The notes below the pieces were generated by a model, which saw nothing but the letters and a program-made list of their open reading frames with translations, did no database searches and was not told the origin of the DNA. Source: Dryococelus australis (Eukaryota > Arthropoda > Insecta > Phasmatodea > Phasmatidae). Taken from it: DNA of 64,000 bases. The DNA is taken from assembly GCA_029891345.1 (NCBI GenBank), contig CM057009.1, forward strand, positions 90,071,416 through 90,135,415. Direction: 5' to 3'. Positions 11,618 through 22,345 of the stretch are shown here, in pieces; positions within the stretch are counted from its first letter, which is position 1, and each line of letters begins with the position of its first letter. The position numbers were made by a program, and so were the translations under genes.

Positions 11618-11829
11618 AATATGCGGGTAGTATGCAGAACATTAAGTAATATGCGGGTAGTATGCAGAACATTAAGTAATATGCTGTAGTATGCAGAACA
11701 TTAAGTAATTTGCGGGTAGTATGCAGAACATTAAGTAATATGCTGTAGTATGCAGAACATTAAGTAATATGCTGTAGTATGCAGAACATTAAGTAATATG
11801 CTGTAGTATGCAGAACATTAAGTAATATG
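11618..11829. repeat. Minisatellite, seven units of 29-30 bp
   Basis: Seven consecutive units share GTATGCAGAACATTAAGTAA. They come in two variants: GCGGGTA (units 1, 2 and 4) and GCTGTA (units 3, 5, 6 and 7), the latter one base shorter. A final partial start AATATGCTCTAAACC closes the array. Variant order suggests unit-by-unit amplification of the shorter form. Confidence 0.95.
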
Positions 11830-13319
11830 CTCTAAACCGGGTGTAGTAAGTTATTTTCAGTTCGCTATAAATTGAAGTCGTAGGATGTAGTTTTCGTTTC
11901 CTATCTAATTCAGCATTGTTGTTTCAAAATTGCCTATGTTCACTTCTGGACAATATACACTATGTGGTGCCATTTTCAGATTAATAGGTGTAACCTAAAT
12001 TAATTCACATTTAAAAAATTTTTATCACGGTGTTAGTGGTCAATACCAACGTATTAATTTTCTTTTGTGTCTCAACACATCTGGATATTTGTTAAATAAT
12101 GTCCAACCGCTTATTAAAGATTCATTTCATTCAGTGCTGATGTCCTCAAAAGTTATTTTTCTGCTTTCTCTGCCAAGCAGATGAATTAACTACATGAAAG
12201 AGCTGTTAAATCATGTTGTTGTGTTGTTGAATAGTTATGTAAAATATCCGGGTTTGAACCCTGGAGAGGAGGGGCTGAGAAAAGTCCAGATGGTCAAATA
12301 GAGACGAGAGGTTTGCATTCATTTTCGCCCGCTCATGTGCCATTAACAACATTGCAAAAAAATACTGTATGTACTTCTGCCGCGTTTACAGGCTATCAAA
12401 AGAGACCGGAGTGAATCACTGATCGGCTCACAAAACACTCAGGAATTACTTGTATTTTATTTTTGGAAACAATAATTTTTGGAGCAGGAACCCAACGATC
12501 AAATCACATCACGGGAAATTTTACTAACGTATTGAATAAAGAAACAATGTAAGATCTCTGGTTTCGTCCTGTACTGACAATAAGTGCACAAAGAGCATTT
12601 GCACTCTATGAAACTTCAACTAAATTACAGTACTGAATCTTACATCTTCCCAAATTAAAATTTTGCAATATTTTCCCTCACCAACTCACAAATACTGGTG
12701 GTGTATTTACAGGAAATATTTATTCAATAAAACGCTGCTAAAAGCCACACTGCTCGCTAAATAAAAATAATTTTGACGAAAAATCGTCTAACTTTAAAAT
12801 GAACCGTATTAAAAACACTTTAAAAAGAATTATGGGCATTACACATTTGCATGCACGGAACATGAAAAGCAGTATTTAAAGAGTAAATAATCGTGCAAAA
12901 TACTTAATCGAACCTCCAACGTTAAACATTCAATAAAATGTGCGTCTAATGAACTACGAATTAACCATGTGTTGTGAATGTTGTGATTTGGGTAAACATT
13001 TAGATATACATTTTATTAGAAACTATTTCTATCCTTTTGTGAGTTATCTGTATGTTAATAAAATAAAAAATACTGATATATTAGAAGTTATTCATTTTAA
13101 TCAATACTAATTATAGTTAAGAGTTTTAAAAGTTTTCATAAAATTTATGAATGTTTTTTTTTCTGTCAAAACGACCTTCTTTGAGTACAGAAAACAATTC
13201 ACTGTGCAACTTTGAAATAAATATTCCATGCCACACGAATCAGTATTATTTTTTAACAAGTGGACTATTGTCACTTAAGTTAGTCTTCACAAAGTGTTGA
13301 CTGGATGCGAATCTCGTAA
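11830..13319. other. AT-rich stretch with an isolated B-box-like motif
   Basis: No gene is seen. CCGGGTTTGAACCCTGG at about 12249-12265 resembles a tRNA T-arm/B-box and may be the last trace of a SINE head, but no A-box or body accompanies it. Confidence 0.4.
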
Positions 13320-13565
13320 TTAGCTGTGGTCGCCCTGACCAAGTTTGAAGTATATCGGCTGTTTTCAACCATTCCCGGATTCGAGTACTGGTTGGATCAC
13401 ATTTGAGAAATGTACCAAAGGTGACCGTTTGTCAGCTGACGGGTTTTCTCAGCGTATTCATATTTTTCCCACGCTTGCATTCTGTCGACCATCCACCTTA
13501 AGTTTTCATGCCACGTCATCTTTCAAGGACTATTGGGCGCTTTCCGTACGCGATATTGTTCTAAT
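13320..13565 (+). mobile_element. Diverged SINE copy
   Basis: A B-box-like CCCGGATTCGAGTACTGG (13374-13391) is followed by GACGGGTTTTCTCAG (13438-13452) and TTTTTCCCACGC, which follow the same order as GGCGGGTTTTCTCGG and CCGTTTCCCCGC in the SINE at 31591-31850. The 90-codon open frame covering it (13345-13617) is a by-product. Confidence 0.45.
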
Positions 13566-14867
13566 TAACTTACAGCAGTCGTGCCGGATGTTAGCTAAGC
13601 ACAGCAACGTTTACTGAAAATCTGAGTTTTTACTAAAGTTCTGATTTGTGTGGAACACAACATAGTAAAACATGGTATCGCCTTCCTCCTTGTAAGCACA
13701 GAGTAAGTATACAACAGAGAAGCAATTAATTTACTAACTTTTGTTCAAAAGCATCTTTTTCAAAGACAGCTTATTTGAAAGCCATTAAACACGAAATAAC
13801 ATTTGCGATTTTGTGGCTTATTGCTAATAACTATAAAAAAAGTACGAATATTAAAGTGGGAAGACATAATCAGATATATGTACCACGATGTATTTAATTT
13901 GTCGTGGTTCATATTTATTTTGTCCTGTGACGTGAATGCTATACTCTCCCAAACGTATATTTATTTATAGTGTATTACCACGAGATTATTTTTATTTTGT
14001 TACTTCTAGTTCTAAACACAAGCAGCAGTGCAAATCGTCCAGAAGTAACAAGACGGGTGTTGAACACGCACTTTTGTATTTTAATGATCTATTTCGCATA
14101 TATATGATTATAGAACTTGGTTGTACTTTGTATGAATCTCAAAGTGTGGTATATCAAAAAAGTAAAAATAAGAAACAGTTAAGGTTAATTATTTAAACAA
14201 TTAGAATTAATTTAATTTATTATTGTGTACCCTGTTTTATATTGTATTCTAGGCTCTTGCGATGTACACTGCAGAAATTCTTCAATCAGTACCCTTAGTC
14301 GTGTGCTATATTATACCTTACACACATTCTATACTGTATTTACATGAAGGCTCCATCCACTTTACAAGTAAAGTTTTCACATATATTGCGTCAAATACTT
14401 CTTATACATCAGTAGAAACTTGTTTACCCGAACTAACAGAGGCCAAACATAATCCGGGTTAACGAAAATTCTGGTAGTCCAGAAATTAAACGAATAAAAT
14501 GGAATGGAGTACCGTCACAAAAATTACATATCTTCCACCCAATAGTTTAACATTTACGTTGACATGTGTCATAAATAATTCTCTCATTGTCATAAAACAA
14601 TTATTTTTTTATTGATTGCCATGGGCTTTACCCCATGCGTGTTCTGTCGTACTTAAAAATAAAATAGATGTACAACTTCCTACATACTGCACTGTCACAT
14701 TTCCATCCGGGTAAACATAAAATGGGTTAACTAGAACCGGACACATTACGCAAGATTCTGCTGTACATTTTACCCGACTACGGAGAAGTAAAAATAATGG
14801 TTATATGTTCACGTGTCTCCATATATTGCTGTTCATTAGTTCTGCTCTAGAGCCAAACACTGTAGGT
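13566..14867. other. AT-rich stretch, nothing recognised
   Basis: Several short open frames (13936-14196 and 14262-14462) carry no recognisable domain. No RNA gene or repeat was identified. Confidence 0.45.
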
Positions 14868-15115
14868 GTCAACTGCCATCCTCTCGAATGGGGCCCCAAC
14901 ATTGTACTTCTGGAGGGGACCTCGTGCCTTAAATTTAGGACCCTTCCTCGTAGTACATGCATCATACAGACGGCACCATTTCTCAACATCCTCCTGAGAA
15001 TGCAACCAATAGAATCTCATTCGGATTCTCTGTCAAATGTCTTATTTACACCGAAGTAACCAGTTTCTGCTGTGTGGTGCAGTTCTCTCAGCACTACTGT
15101 GTAAGAATGGATTTT
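14868..15115 (-). pseudogene. Ty3/gypsy integrase zinc-binding fragment, inverted
   Basis: On the minus strand, two frames together show the N-terminal zinc-binding region of a Ty3/gypsy integrase: ...LRELHHTAETGYFGVNKT at about 15030-15090, then RFYWLHSQEDVEKWC and a segment leading to PFERMAVD at about 14870-15000. A frameshift and a stop lie near 15015, and one of the usual histidines is Tyr, so it is dead. Its last 110 bases repeat, in opposite orientation, bases 15618-15720. In a live element this domain binds the ends of the cDNA for insertion. Confidence 0.75.
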
Positions 15116-15180
15116 CCTAGTTCCCAGTTCACGCTGATTATCTCATACCATACCGGTATTTACAGTACACGCGGCAAACT

Positions 15181-15410
15181 TTTGATTGTGCGTTAAAAAA
15201 AAAGGTATACGCGCCAAAGAAACAATATGTTTTATTGATTTCCTTTTGATTGTATGTACGAAAAACCCGTTTTAGTTCATTGTCATTTGATTGTGCGTAA
15301 ACCACGCACGTCAAAAACCATACGTATGGTTAGATTTTTTTGATTAATTATGCTTAAACTATGCACGTCAGAAATAACTCTCTGAGTAAATGTTTTCCCT
15401 TTTAGACGAT
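15181..15410. repeat. Diverged short tandem units
   Basis: The motif TTTTGATTGTGCGTTAAA recurs as TTTGATTGTGCGTAAACC and TTGATTAATTATGCTTAAAC at spacings of roughly 55-110 bases, followed by CACGTCAAAAA/CACGTCAGAAA. The array is short and decayed. Confidence 0.4.
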
Positions 15411-15555
15411 CTATTCAACGATACCTTATACGACCCCCGTTCCTAATTGAAATTTTAACTCTCACACACCGTTCCCCTGCTTCCGTTATGTTCTGGGGAA
15501 CGGAACTGCTTCCAATGGATGCTTCATATAGGGTATAGTTATTAATGTTATTTGG

Positions 15556-16514
15556 CGAATCCCTGGTGTCGTGTGGTTTCCGAGAAAAAAGGATGAATTG
15601 GTTGATGTGAATAACGGGATGCATGTACTGCGAGGAAGGATCCAAGGTTTAAGGCACGAGGTCCCCTCCAGAAGTACAATGTTGGTGCCCCATTCGAGAG
15701 GATGGCAGTTGACATTCTCGGACCACTACCGATCACTGAGAGGGGGGATAGTTACCTTCTGGTAGCACAAGAATATTTCACAAAGTGGTCCGAGGTCATA
15801 CCGGTGCCAAACCAAGAGGGTGGCACAGAATCTGATGCTCTTGTAGAGCATGTTATCTCCCAGTTTGGAAAGCCACTTGAGCCTCATTCTGATCTAGGAC
15901 GAAATTTCTAAGCAGCTGTTTTCCAAGAGGCAACGAGAATTTTAGGAATGAAGAAAACACTTAACACAGCATTACACCCTCAGTCAGATGGGATGGTCGA
16001 GAGGCTAAATCGTACTCTGGAACAGTATCTGACGATCTTTGTTGAAGACAATCAGAAATATTGGGTCTCCAAGGTACCTTCATTTCTCCTGTATTATTGC
16101 TTGGCCGTCCGCGAATCCACAAGGGTAACACCTTCAAGGATGCTGTTTGGGAGAGAGCTCCGCCTACTTGGTGACCTGCTGTTCGGGTGTCCAGTGGAAG
16201 AAGCAGCAGCCACCCCAGAATATGCCATAAAACTACGTTAGAAGTTAACCGACATTCCTGAGTTTGCCTGGAGGCACCTTAAAATTAATGGTGACAGAAT
16301 GAAAACACGATATGACCGAAGAATACCTGAGGAGACTTTGCGAGAAGGACAGCTGGTGTGTTTGTACAACCCTCAAAGTAAGAAAGGATATTTCCCGAAG
16401 CTACAGAAATCTTGGGAAGGCCCGTACAGGATCCTGAAGCTGATAAATTATGTCGTCTACCGGATTTGTCGACAGGGCTCTCGAGCGAAGCCTAAGGTTG
16501 TCCACATCGACTGA
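15556..16514 (+). pseudogene. Ty3/gypsy polyprotein remnant: integrase core and C-terminus
   Basis: Reading frames at 15702-15911, 15948-16241 and 16299-16514 successively show an integrase core start (AVDILGPLP, the first catalytic Asp), its later part (HPQSDGMVERLNRTLEQY, containing the last catalytic Glu) and the C-terminal domain (WEGPYRILKLIN, ending PKVVHID). Stops at about 15910 and 16240 and a frameshift near 15700 break it. The DLG segment before 15911 holds the position of the middle Asp. A short SPGVV...RKKD segment at 15556-15600 may be the edge of reverse transcriptase joined by internal deletion. No gag, protease or RNase H was seen. Confidence 0.85.
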
Positions 16515-17102
16515 TTGGCGCATTACGAAGGTCCTGATGTTGCAGATTCTGTTCGGGACGAACAGACTTATGGAGGGGGCAGAGTTACGCCCTGCAGCTG
16601 GCTCTGGGTAGGCTGATCGGCACTGTGAGGGGGGGGGGGGTTGACCCATCTCGACTCTCCCCTATTCCTGGAACGACGTGCTTGTTACCGGTTGCCCCAC
16701 TTCTGGGAAGCCGGTGAATACTGGCAGTGGCGAGACATGTTTGCGTCACGGCTCCTCCTTTCCCTGCTGGAGATGCCGACAGATGTAGTGAAGATGCAAG
16801 AATATTCTGGTGGGACTGGGTGGCGCCACAGCCCTCCTCCTTCATCCGCTGAATAACCCGACACCTGTAGGAGGCACATGAATATTCTGGGAAATAGGAT
16901 GCTTGGCGCAGCACGCGAGTTACAGAAAATTCTGGGTGACGGCCTACAACACTATATATACTGCCGCGGTCCAGTGGCAAGCAGTTTTTGGAGGAGGCTA
17001 TCTGGCAGTGCGCGAGTGAAGTTGAGTGCGAGACGACGGCAGCGGACGAGTGTTCTTGGTGTGAATGGACAAGACAACGTGAAACCCGGTGAGTGAAGCC
17101 TT
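16515..17102 (+). mobile_element. Polypurine tract and LTR-like 3' end of the gypsy element
   Basis: After the integrase stop, GTGAGGGGGGGGGG (16626-16639) is a good polypurine tract, followed by a GC-rich non-coding segment. A TATA-type CTATATATACTGCCG lies at about 16951-16965. This is the order expected of integrase, PPT and U3 promoter. The segment ends where a CACTGAG element interrupts it (17103) and seems to resume at 17849. No 5' LTR is in the window for comparison. Confidence 0.5.
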
Positions 17103-17848
17103 ATCTGAGGAAAGGTTTTTTAATTCAAATAATATTTGTTTGGTGTAACCAAATTATTTGTTTGTATTAGGACAGTGAACTATTTTGTTACTGTAACAAA
17201 GTTATTTTGTTGTTCTCATTTGGTTGCCCCAAACTGTAAGGTTTGGTTGATGCAGCTAAAGAATTGTTTGGTTACATGCAAATTAAACATTTTGGGCCGA
17301 TATAAAAAAGTTTTAAAGATCGCGCGAGTTTCGAATCTACATCACTTGCGTCCGCGCGCTCCGCCTTAGTAATCTCAATTAATGTTACAACTAATGACAC
17401 CGAAAAGCTTTTAAATATATACACTGCAAATATTGGGCAACGTGTGCAAACAAATATTTCAAGTTTTACAGCTTTACTTGTCAGTTTCTTAGTGCATTGT
17501 GTTATTAATGTGTCTATACGATTGTTAAGCATCAATATATACACTTACAAACACGGTTACTATCCTCATTGTCACAAAAAAATCTCGAGTGGTATTTTCG
17601 AACGAAGGCAGTCAAATAAGTGGCCAAACAAATATATACAGTTGATTCAACAAAATATTTAGTCGACAGTCTAATTTTTTCGGCCCAAAACAGAGATTTT
17701 GTTTATTCAAACATATATTTTGCTATAGGAACAAAATTAATTTTGTTTCTTTCCAAATTTTGTTTGCTCAGTAATATAATTTGTTAGGGCAACTTAATAT
17801 AAATTTGGCCCTATACAAACCAATATTTTGTTCGATTCTCTCTCAGTG
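17103..17848. mobile_element. CACTGAG-TIR element, copy 2
   Basis: The left end ATCTGAGGAAAGG (first bases mutated from CACTGAGG) and the right end TCTCTCAGTG match copies 1 and 3, and the whole length aligns with them, including TTTGGTTGCCCCAAACTGTA near 17219. It sits inside the LTR-like tail of the gypsy remnant, so it inserted after that element. It has no transposase. The small open frames inside are not genes. Confidence 0.75.
17315..17390 (-). repeat. tRNA-like module inside CACTGAG element copy 2
   Basis: Minus strand AGATTCGAAACTC (B-box-like) is preceded by AAGGCGGAGCGCGCGGACG (A-box-like). This is the same module and position as in copies 1 and 3. Confidence 0.45.
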
Positions 17849-18195
17849 TACTGTGCGTGAAGACGCTCGGAGGACTCTAGAACATTGTGGACTGGCGGGA
17901 CATGGAATAAATTGGGGTGAGACTGAGTAGACATGTAATACGGATTTTATTGTAGATTTTGGAACTGTCAAATATGGACTCATAATTGGGACTGATAATA
18001 AATTATTTATTTCATTGAGTGGTTTAAGGTAATTATAAAATGTATCAATTGATTTTATTGATTGTAAACAGTGAGTGATACCAATTTTATTGTGAGATGT
18101 TGAGTCGAGAGAATTTTGTTTGTATTTCATGTAAATACAATTATAATGAATTCTTTTATTTAGTGAAGACCTCCATCCCTTGACGAACTTTGGTT
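17849..18195 (+). mobile_element. Probable remainder of the gypsy LTR
   Basis: TACTGTGCGTGAAGACGCTC resumes GC content like that left of the CACTGAG element, and an AATAAA signal lies at 17906-17911. A segment with AATTCTTTTATTTAGTGAAG closes it. If this is R/U5 of the LTR, the element ends around 18190. There is no partner LTR to prove it. Confidence 0.35.
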
Positions 18196-18859
18196 TTAGC
18201 CCACATAATTTCTAGAGACAAAAATTGCAATTATATATATTATTTTTAATTAATTAATTAATTAATTTATTTATTTATATAAGTTATTTATATCACGTCG
18301 TCTGGTTCCCACTGAGAATTTGTTTATTTACTTAAGATCTTTATGTTGGTTTCAATCTACATAAGAAGGTATGGTAAACAACTTTAATAATTGATACTTG
18401 TGTTAGCTAGACCTTTTTAGTAATTAGTTTGTTGTTTAGGCAGGTTAAGTTTAGTAAAATTAAAGTAGTAGGACTTATCCGAATGCTTAATAAGTTTAAT
18501 TCTTACTACACTCAGATTTTATCATTTATTTTATTTTTAAGGTAGTTTATCAACTTAATTTGAGAATTACTTAGACGGTCTAAAAATAAATATTCCATTT
18601 TCAACATTTATTATTTGAGTGTTTTAATGAATATTGGCAAGAAAAAAAATAAATGCTGCAGTATAAGTAGATTAGAATAGGAGTTATTTATCCACCCATA
18701 AAGAGTACGTGTTTATTTTTTATTCATACGTGCGGTTAATGTCAGCGAAGGCTCGCTGAAATGTGCGTAAGTGTGTGTATGGATCATGATGCAAAGAGTA
18801 TTATTACTTGAAAATATATGTCAACTCTCCCGTGCTTCGGGAGACAAGTTTTCATTCAT
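18196..18859. other. AT-rich stretch with TTAA-type microsatellite
   Basis: A (TTAA)n-like run sits at about 18247-18270. Nothing else is recognised. Confidence 0.45.
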
Positions 18860-19120
18860 TATTGACCTACAGGCCTAGGCAGGGAGTAGTTTTGTATTTT
18901 CATTGAAACTCTTTGGTTACGTTACATTTATGGTTCTACCATACATGCGCTTACTTTAATTCTTATTAACGTGCATGCCCACGCGGGAGGTAGTTTTGTG
19001 TTTTCAACGAAGCCCCTTTTGTTTTCACTACTTCTATGACGTACTGTATATCTGTTTACGGGCCAGAACAGAAATAAACTTGGCATGCGTCTTATTAGTT
19101 CTTCTTAACAATACTTATTC
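18860..19120. repeat. Diverged tandem duplication, about 110-bp period
   Basis: GGGAGTAGTTTTGTATTTTC (about 18880) is echoed by GGAGGTAGTTTTGTGTTTTC (about 18986), and TTAATTCTTATTAACGTGCA (about 18956) by TTAGTTCTTCTTAACAA (about 19095). The copies have diverged considerably. Confidence 0.45.
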
Positions 19121-19468
19121 TTAGAAGCCCGGTACCACCAGTAATGCTATACAATGCTACGTCTAAATCTAATTGTATTAAAATTGGTATTTTTCACTTT
19201 ATAAAACGGTTTTCAACTCAATGTATAAGGTTACTTCTCAATACTAGATTTTGTCGAACACAGTTTAGGTGAATTGCATACACCTGTAGGCAGACAAACA
19301 TGTAATCCCATAATGGTTTTGGATTTTTACTTAGTGAGCTACAGAACCCTAAGACCTAAAAATAAGGACATACAAATTATATAACAAAAAATTATACTGC
19401 TACAAAAGTATATATATATTATAACTTACAGTTATGTTGTTATTACTATTTACGTTTGAAATGATTAA

Positions 19469-19946
19469 ATGGCACCAACAAACAATCCCATTTCTGTCCG
19501 TGTATTGTCGAGAGATAAATTTTTTACAGTAGTTCCGGGCGTGGAGCTTTATGAAAATCTTATTCCCGCCGATTGGGGCAACGAAGTGTCATCTTTTAAG
19601 AATACAAGGGGCGAGCAAAAGCGATTGGGGCCGATAGCTATCAACACCTAGGTTCTTATTTGCCGCGGGGTCCAGCAGTCTGTTGCGATGGCTGACGAAT
19701 TTCCGCTCGGCTACGACGTCTCTCACTTGCGAACATGTTTCTGCTACTGCGATGGTCGCGCCGGATTTGATTAATAGGAGCTTTATTGCTGATCCCAGGG
19801 ATGTGTGCACGCGGGTTTGTAATACCCGATTTTTGGGTCAGTTGGGTAGTTCCTTTGTCGGCCGATGCAGCGATGGCAGACCGGAGGACTGTGGGCGAAA
19901 GCCTCGCCGAGGTGAAGAGTTAACGTTTAAGGTCGAGGTGTTTTAA
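19469..19946 (+). other. GC-richer block with two unrecognised short frames
   Basis: Frames 19469-19651 (60 codons) and 19683-19946 (87 codons) lie in a block whose base composition is less AT-rich than its neighbours. The first reads VVPGVELYENLIPADWGNE and looks protein-like, but I do not recognise either one. They could be scraps of a retroelement or of a host exon; no splice signals decide it. Confidence 0.25.
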
Positions 19947-21257
19947 TTTTTATTATAACCCATTCACGGTTACTTCTAACTTTTCTGAAGACCTGCTAAA
20001 GTTCTACTTCCAGGATGTTCCTCCGCCTCGTGCAAACTAAGATTAGCTAAGTCGAGAAAGTTACACCAAAGGACAACGCACCGATTTCGCGCGCATTCAG
20101 TTGTAATAATATATGTATGAGAACTATTTCGTTCCAGCCGCTACCAACACACACGTTTCCTCACTGTTTTTATTCACATTTATTATCAATCAAATATTTT
20201 AATTTGTAAATTAAACATAGGTGAAACTTCAATTTAACGAACAAAAATATCCTTTCCGGTTTAACAGAGGTAAAAACCCTTGTGATACATGCTATATTTA
20301 GGAAATAACTCAACACGTTATACATGCGGTGATATTTGAAAGGTATCATTTAAAAATTATGACGAAACTCCGAATAGACTATAACTTAATTTGTGTGTCG
20401 ATCTGGTGTTGAAGGTCATCGGTCCTCTTGAGTGATGCCGTTACAGGTTAAGTGTGGTTATACCATTGCTGTGTAGTGGCGGCCACATGCCTTGAGAGCA
20501 GGGATGCTGGCAGGAATCTGTTTGGCATGTTGAATACTGATCTTATTCAATCCAGTTACGTCATTTTAAGTTAAGTTTAAAGTAAGAATGTTACCATTAA
20601 TTTAAGTATAAGTAAATACTCGGATTTCTGCCAGCAAAATTAATATGTTTTCACTAATAAGCTCTCAGTTTAATTCAGCCTCGTTGTAAACGTAAATAAG
20701 AACCATATATATTTTTTCTTGGTTCTGTGTGATAACAATGATACTTGACTCGAATTTTTGGTAGTAATTTTATTTCTCTAAACTCTTATTCTGTGATTCG
20801 TAAATATCATTTATTATTTCTTGCTCCTGGGACTTTTCTGTGTTTACGAAATTTCACACAGGAGCTGTAACGTGTATTACGTTATTAAAGACACTTTCTA
20901 ATTTTCTGAAAATCCTAGAGATTGTTATTTTGATATCTTTAGAAACAGATGTGAATATTTAATTATTTCCTCAAAAACTGTTAGACTTAAGAGTGAAGGA
21001 AGTCCTGCATGGAACTGAATCTTTTAGTTAAGATACTTGGAAGTTTTCCCCACTCGAATAATTCTAAATAGCCAATCGAGGGAAATAGTTGCATAAACAG
21101 AGCACTTGCCTGTTCCGCAAGCTGGATCTTAAGCCCTCTGATGTCACTGATGCGACAGCATTAATAGCCTAGTTCGGTTACGCCTAGATGAATTTATTTC
21201 CTACGCCCATATTTCTTCTTCGCTGCATTCGTAGCACTCCTTATTTCTTAATCATGC
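19947..21257. other. AT-rich stretch, nothing recognised
   Basis: No open frame with a recognisable motif and no clear repeat were found. Confidence 0.45.
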
Positions 21258-21500
21258 ATCAACCGAGTTGGTGTAGATGTAACGCACTCGGCTCAAATTC
21301 GGGAGCGCCCGGGTTCGATTCCCAGCACGGCCACGGTGCTTTGAAACGACTTGAAGTGAACGGTGGAAGCGTTTCTCTAAATAGGTTATGGCCGATGGCT
21401 TCCTCCGAGATTCTGGTTACAGGCTTTACTAAGCCGCTTGTCGACGAGACGTTGGGCGCGATTTTTCTCCACCTCCCTGCGCATCAGATGTTCAATTATA
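21258..21500 (+). mobile_element. tRNA-derived SINE with well-preserved Pol III boxes
   Basis: The head shows an A-box-like TTGGTGTAGATGTAACGC (21268-21285) and a canonical B-box GGGTTCGATTCCC (21310-21322), 42 bases apart as in tRNA. The body has GGTTATGGCCGATGGCTTCC and TTGTCGACGAGACGTTGG, partly shared with the SINE at 61083-61322. The 118-codon frame overlapping it (21188-21544) is incidental. Confidence 0.75.
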
Positions 21501-21699
21501 GGCAGTTCGCGATATGCTCACAATTTTTAAATCACAGATTTTGAAAATCACTCCAAGTATTACGATATGTTTGTTTCCTAAAATATGAAGCTACAGTAAG
21601 CATTTTTTACGTCTGTTAATATTTGATTATTTTATTTTCGGTTACGATGAACTGCTAATTATGTTTTATCTATTAATTAAAATATTTCGTTTAAGATTA
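21501..21699. other. Spacer
   Basis: Nothing recognised. Confidence 0.4.
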
Positions 21700-21935
21700 A
21701 TATAAATATAAACAGGGATAAAATACGTGTGTTGATAATGACTAGAAAGAAATAGTTCTCATGCAAAATATTATTAAACTGCTTGCACACAAATACGGTG
21801 TGTTGTATCTTTGTGTGATTGTCTAGACTTGGGTTACGCTTGGATTGCGCGAGGCGGAGGAATAGTATGAAAGTATAACTTAAGCAGGGCTACAGAAAAG
21901 TTTTAAGTAACCGCGAACGGACTATACGTGAGCAT
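21700..21935 (-). repeat. Dispersed repeat shared with 62755-62995
   Basis: The segment AGTTCTCATGCAAAATATTATTA ... GAGGCGGAGGAATA ... ACTTAAGCAGGGCTACAGAA aligns in the same order with 62830-62985. On the minus strand the GCCCTGCTTAAG...CCTCCGCC portion matches the left third of the GGCTGTTCAC-type elements at 9546 and 57828, so it is a related family in opposite orientation. Confidence 0.6.
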
Positions 21936-22285
21936 CGTTAGCCGAGCGTAGAGGAGTTTATGAAGCCGGTAGCCACCACTCTTTGAGCCGTGGCAACTTC
22001 TACATTGTTTATTGTTTCCACGGCGTATAATCGGCTCACGGTAAGCGGTAAAGTGAACTGTAATCAGGCAAGTTAAGGGGTTTACCTAAATGGATTTATT
22101 TTCAGCGTTTGGGGGCGGGAATCCTGGGAGAAATAATGGCTGCACTGTTATGTACATCAATTGCGCCGTCGCCACTATGTGCAAGGCTTTGATAGCCGCG
22201 TGTGCTAATCGGACTTTAAAAGAGGTACCTACCATATATAGACTACTTTCAGAAGTAAAGAAAGTCTTATGAGATTACTTTCCTG
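21936..22285. other. Spacer with unrecognised short frame
   Basis: A 60-codon frame at 22090-22272 has no recognisable domain. Confidence 0.35.
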
Positions 22286-22289
22286 TCGG

Positions 22290-22345
22290 TGTTGATGTGT
22301 GTGTATGTGTGTGTGTCTGTGCGTGTGCTGCCCCCCCCCCCCCCC
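22290..22345. repeat. (TG)n microsatellite followed by poly-C
   Basis: GTGTGTATGTGTGTGTGTCT leads into a run of about 16 C (22330-22345). It directly precedes the satellite array. Confidence 0.9.

Noticed and set aside
11618-11829. CRISPR-like array
   Set aside because: Units are contiguous without variable spacers; it is a minisatellite in eukaryotic DNA.
21258-21330. Functional tRNA gene on the plus strand
   Set aside because: The boxes are good but the acceptor and anticodon arms do not fold properly, and a SINE body follows.
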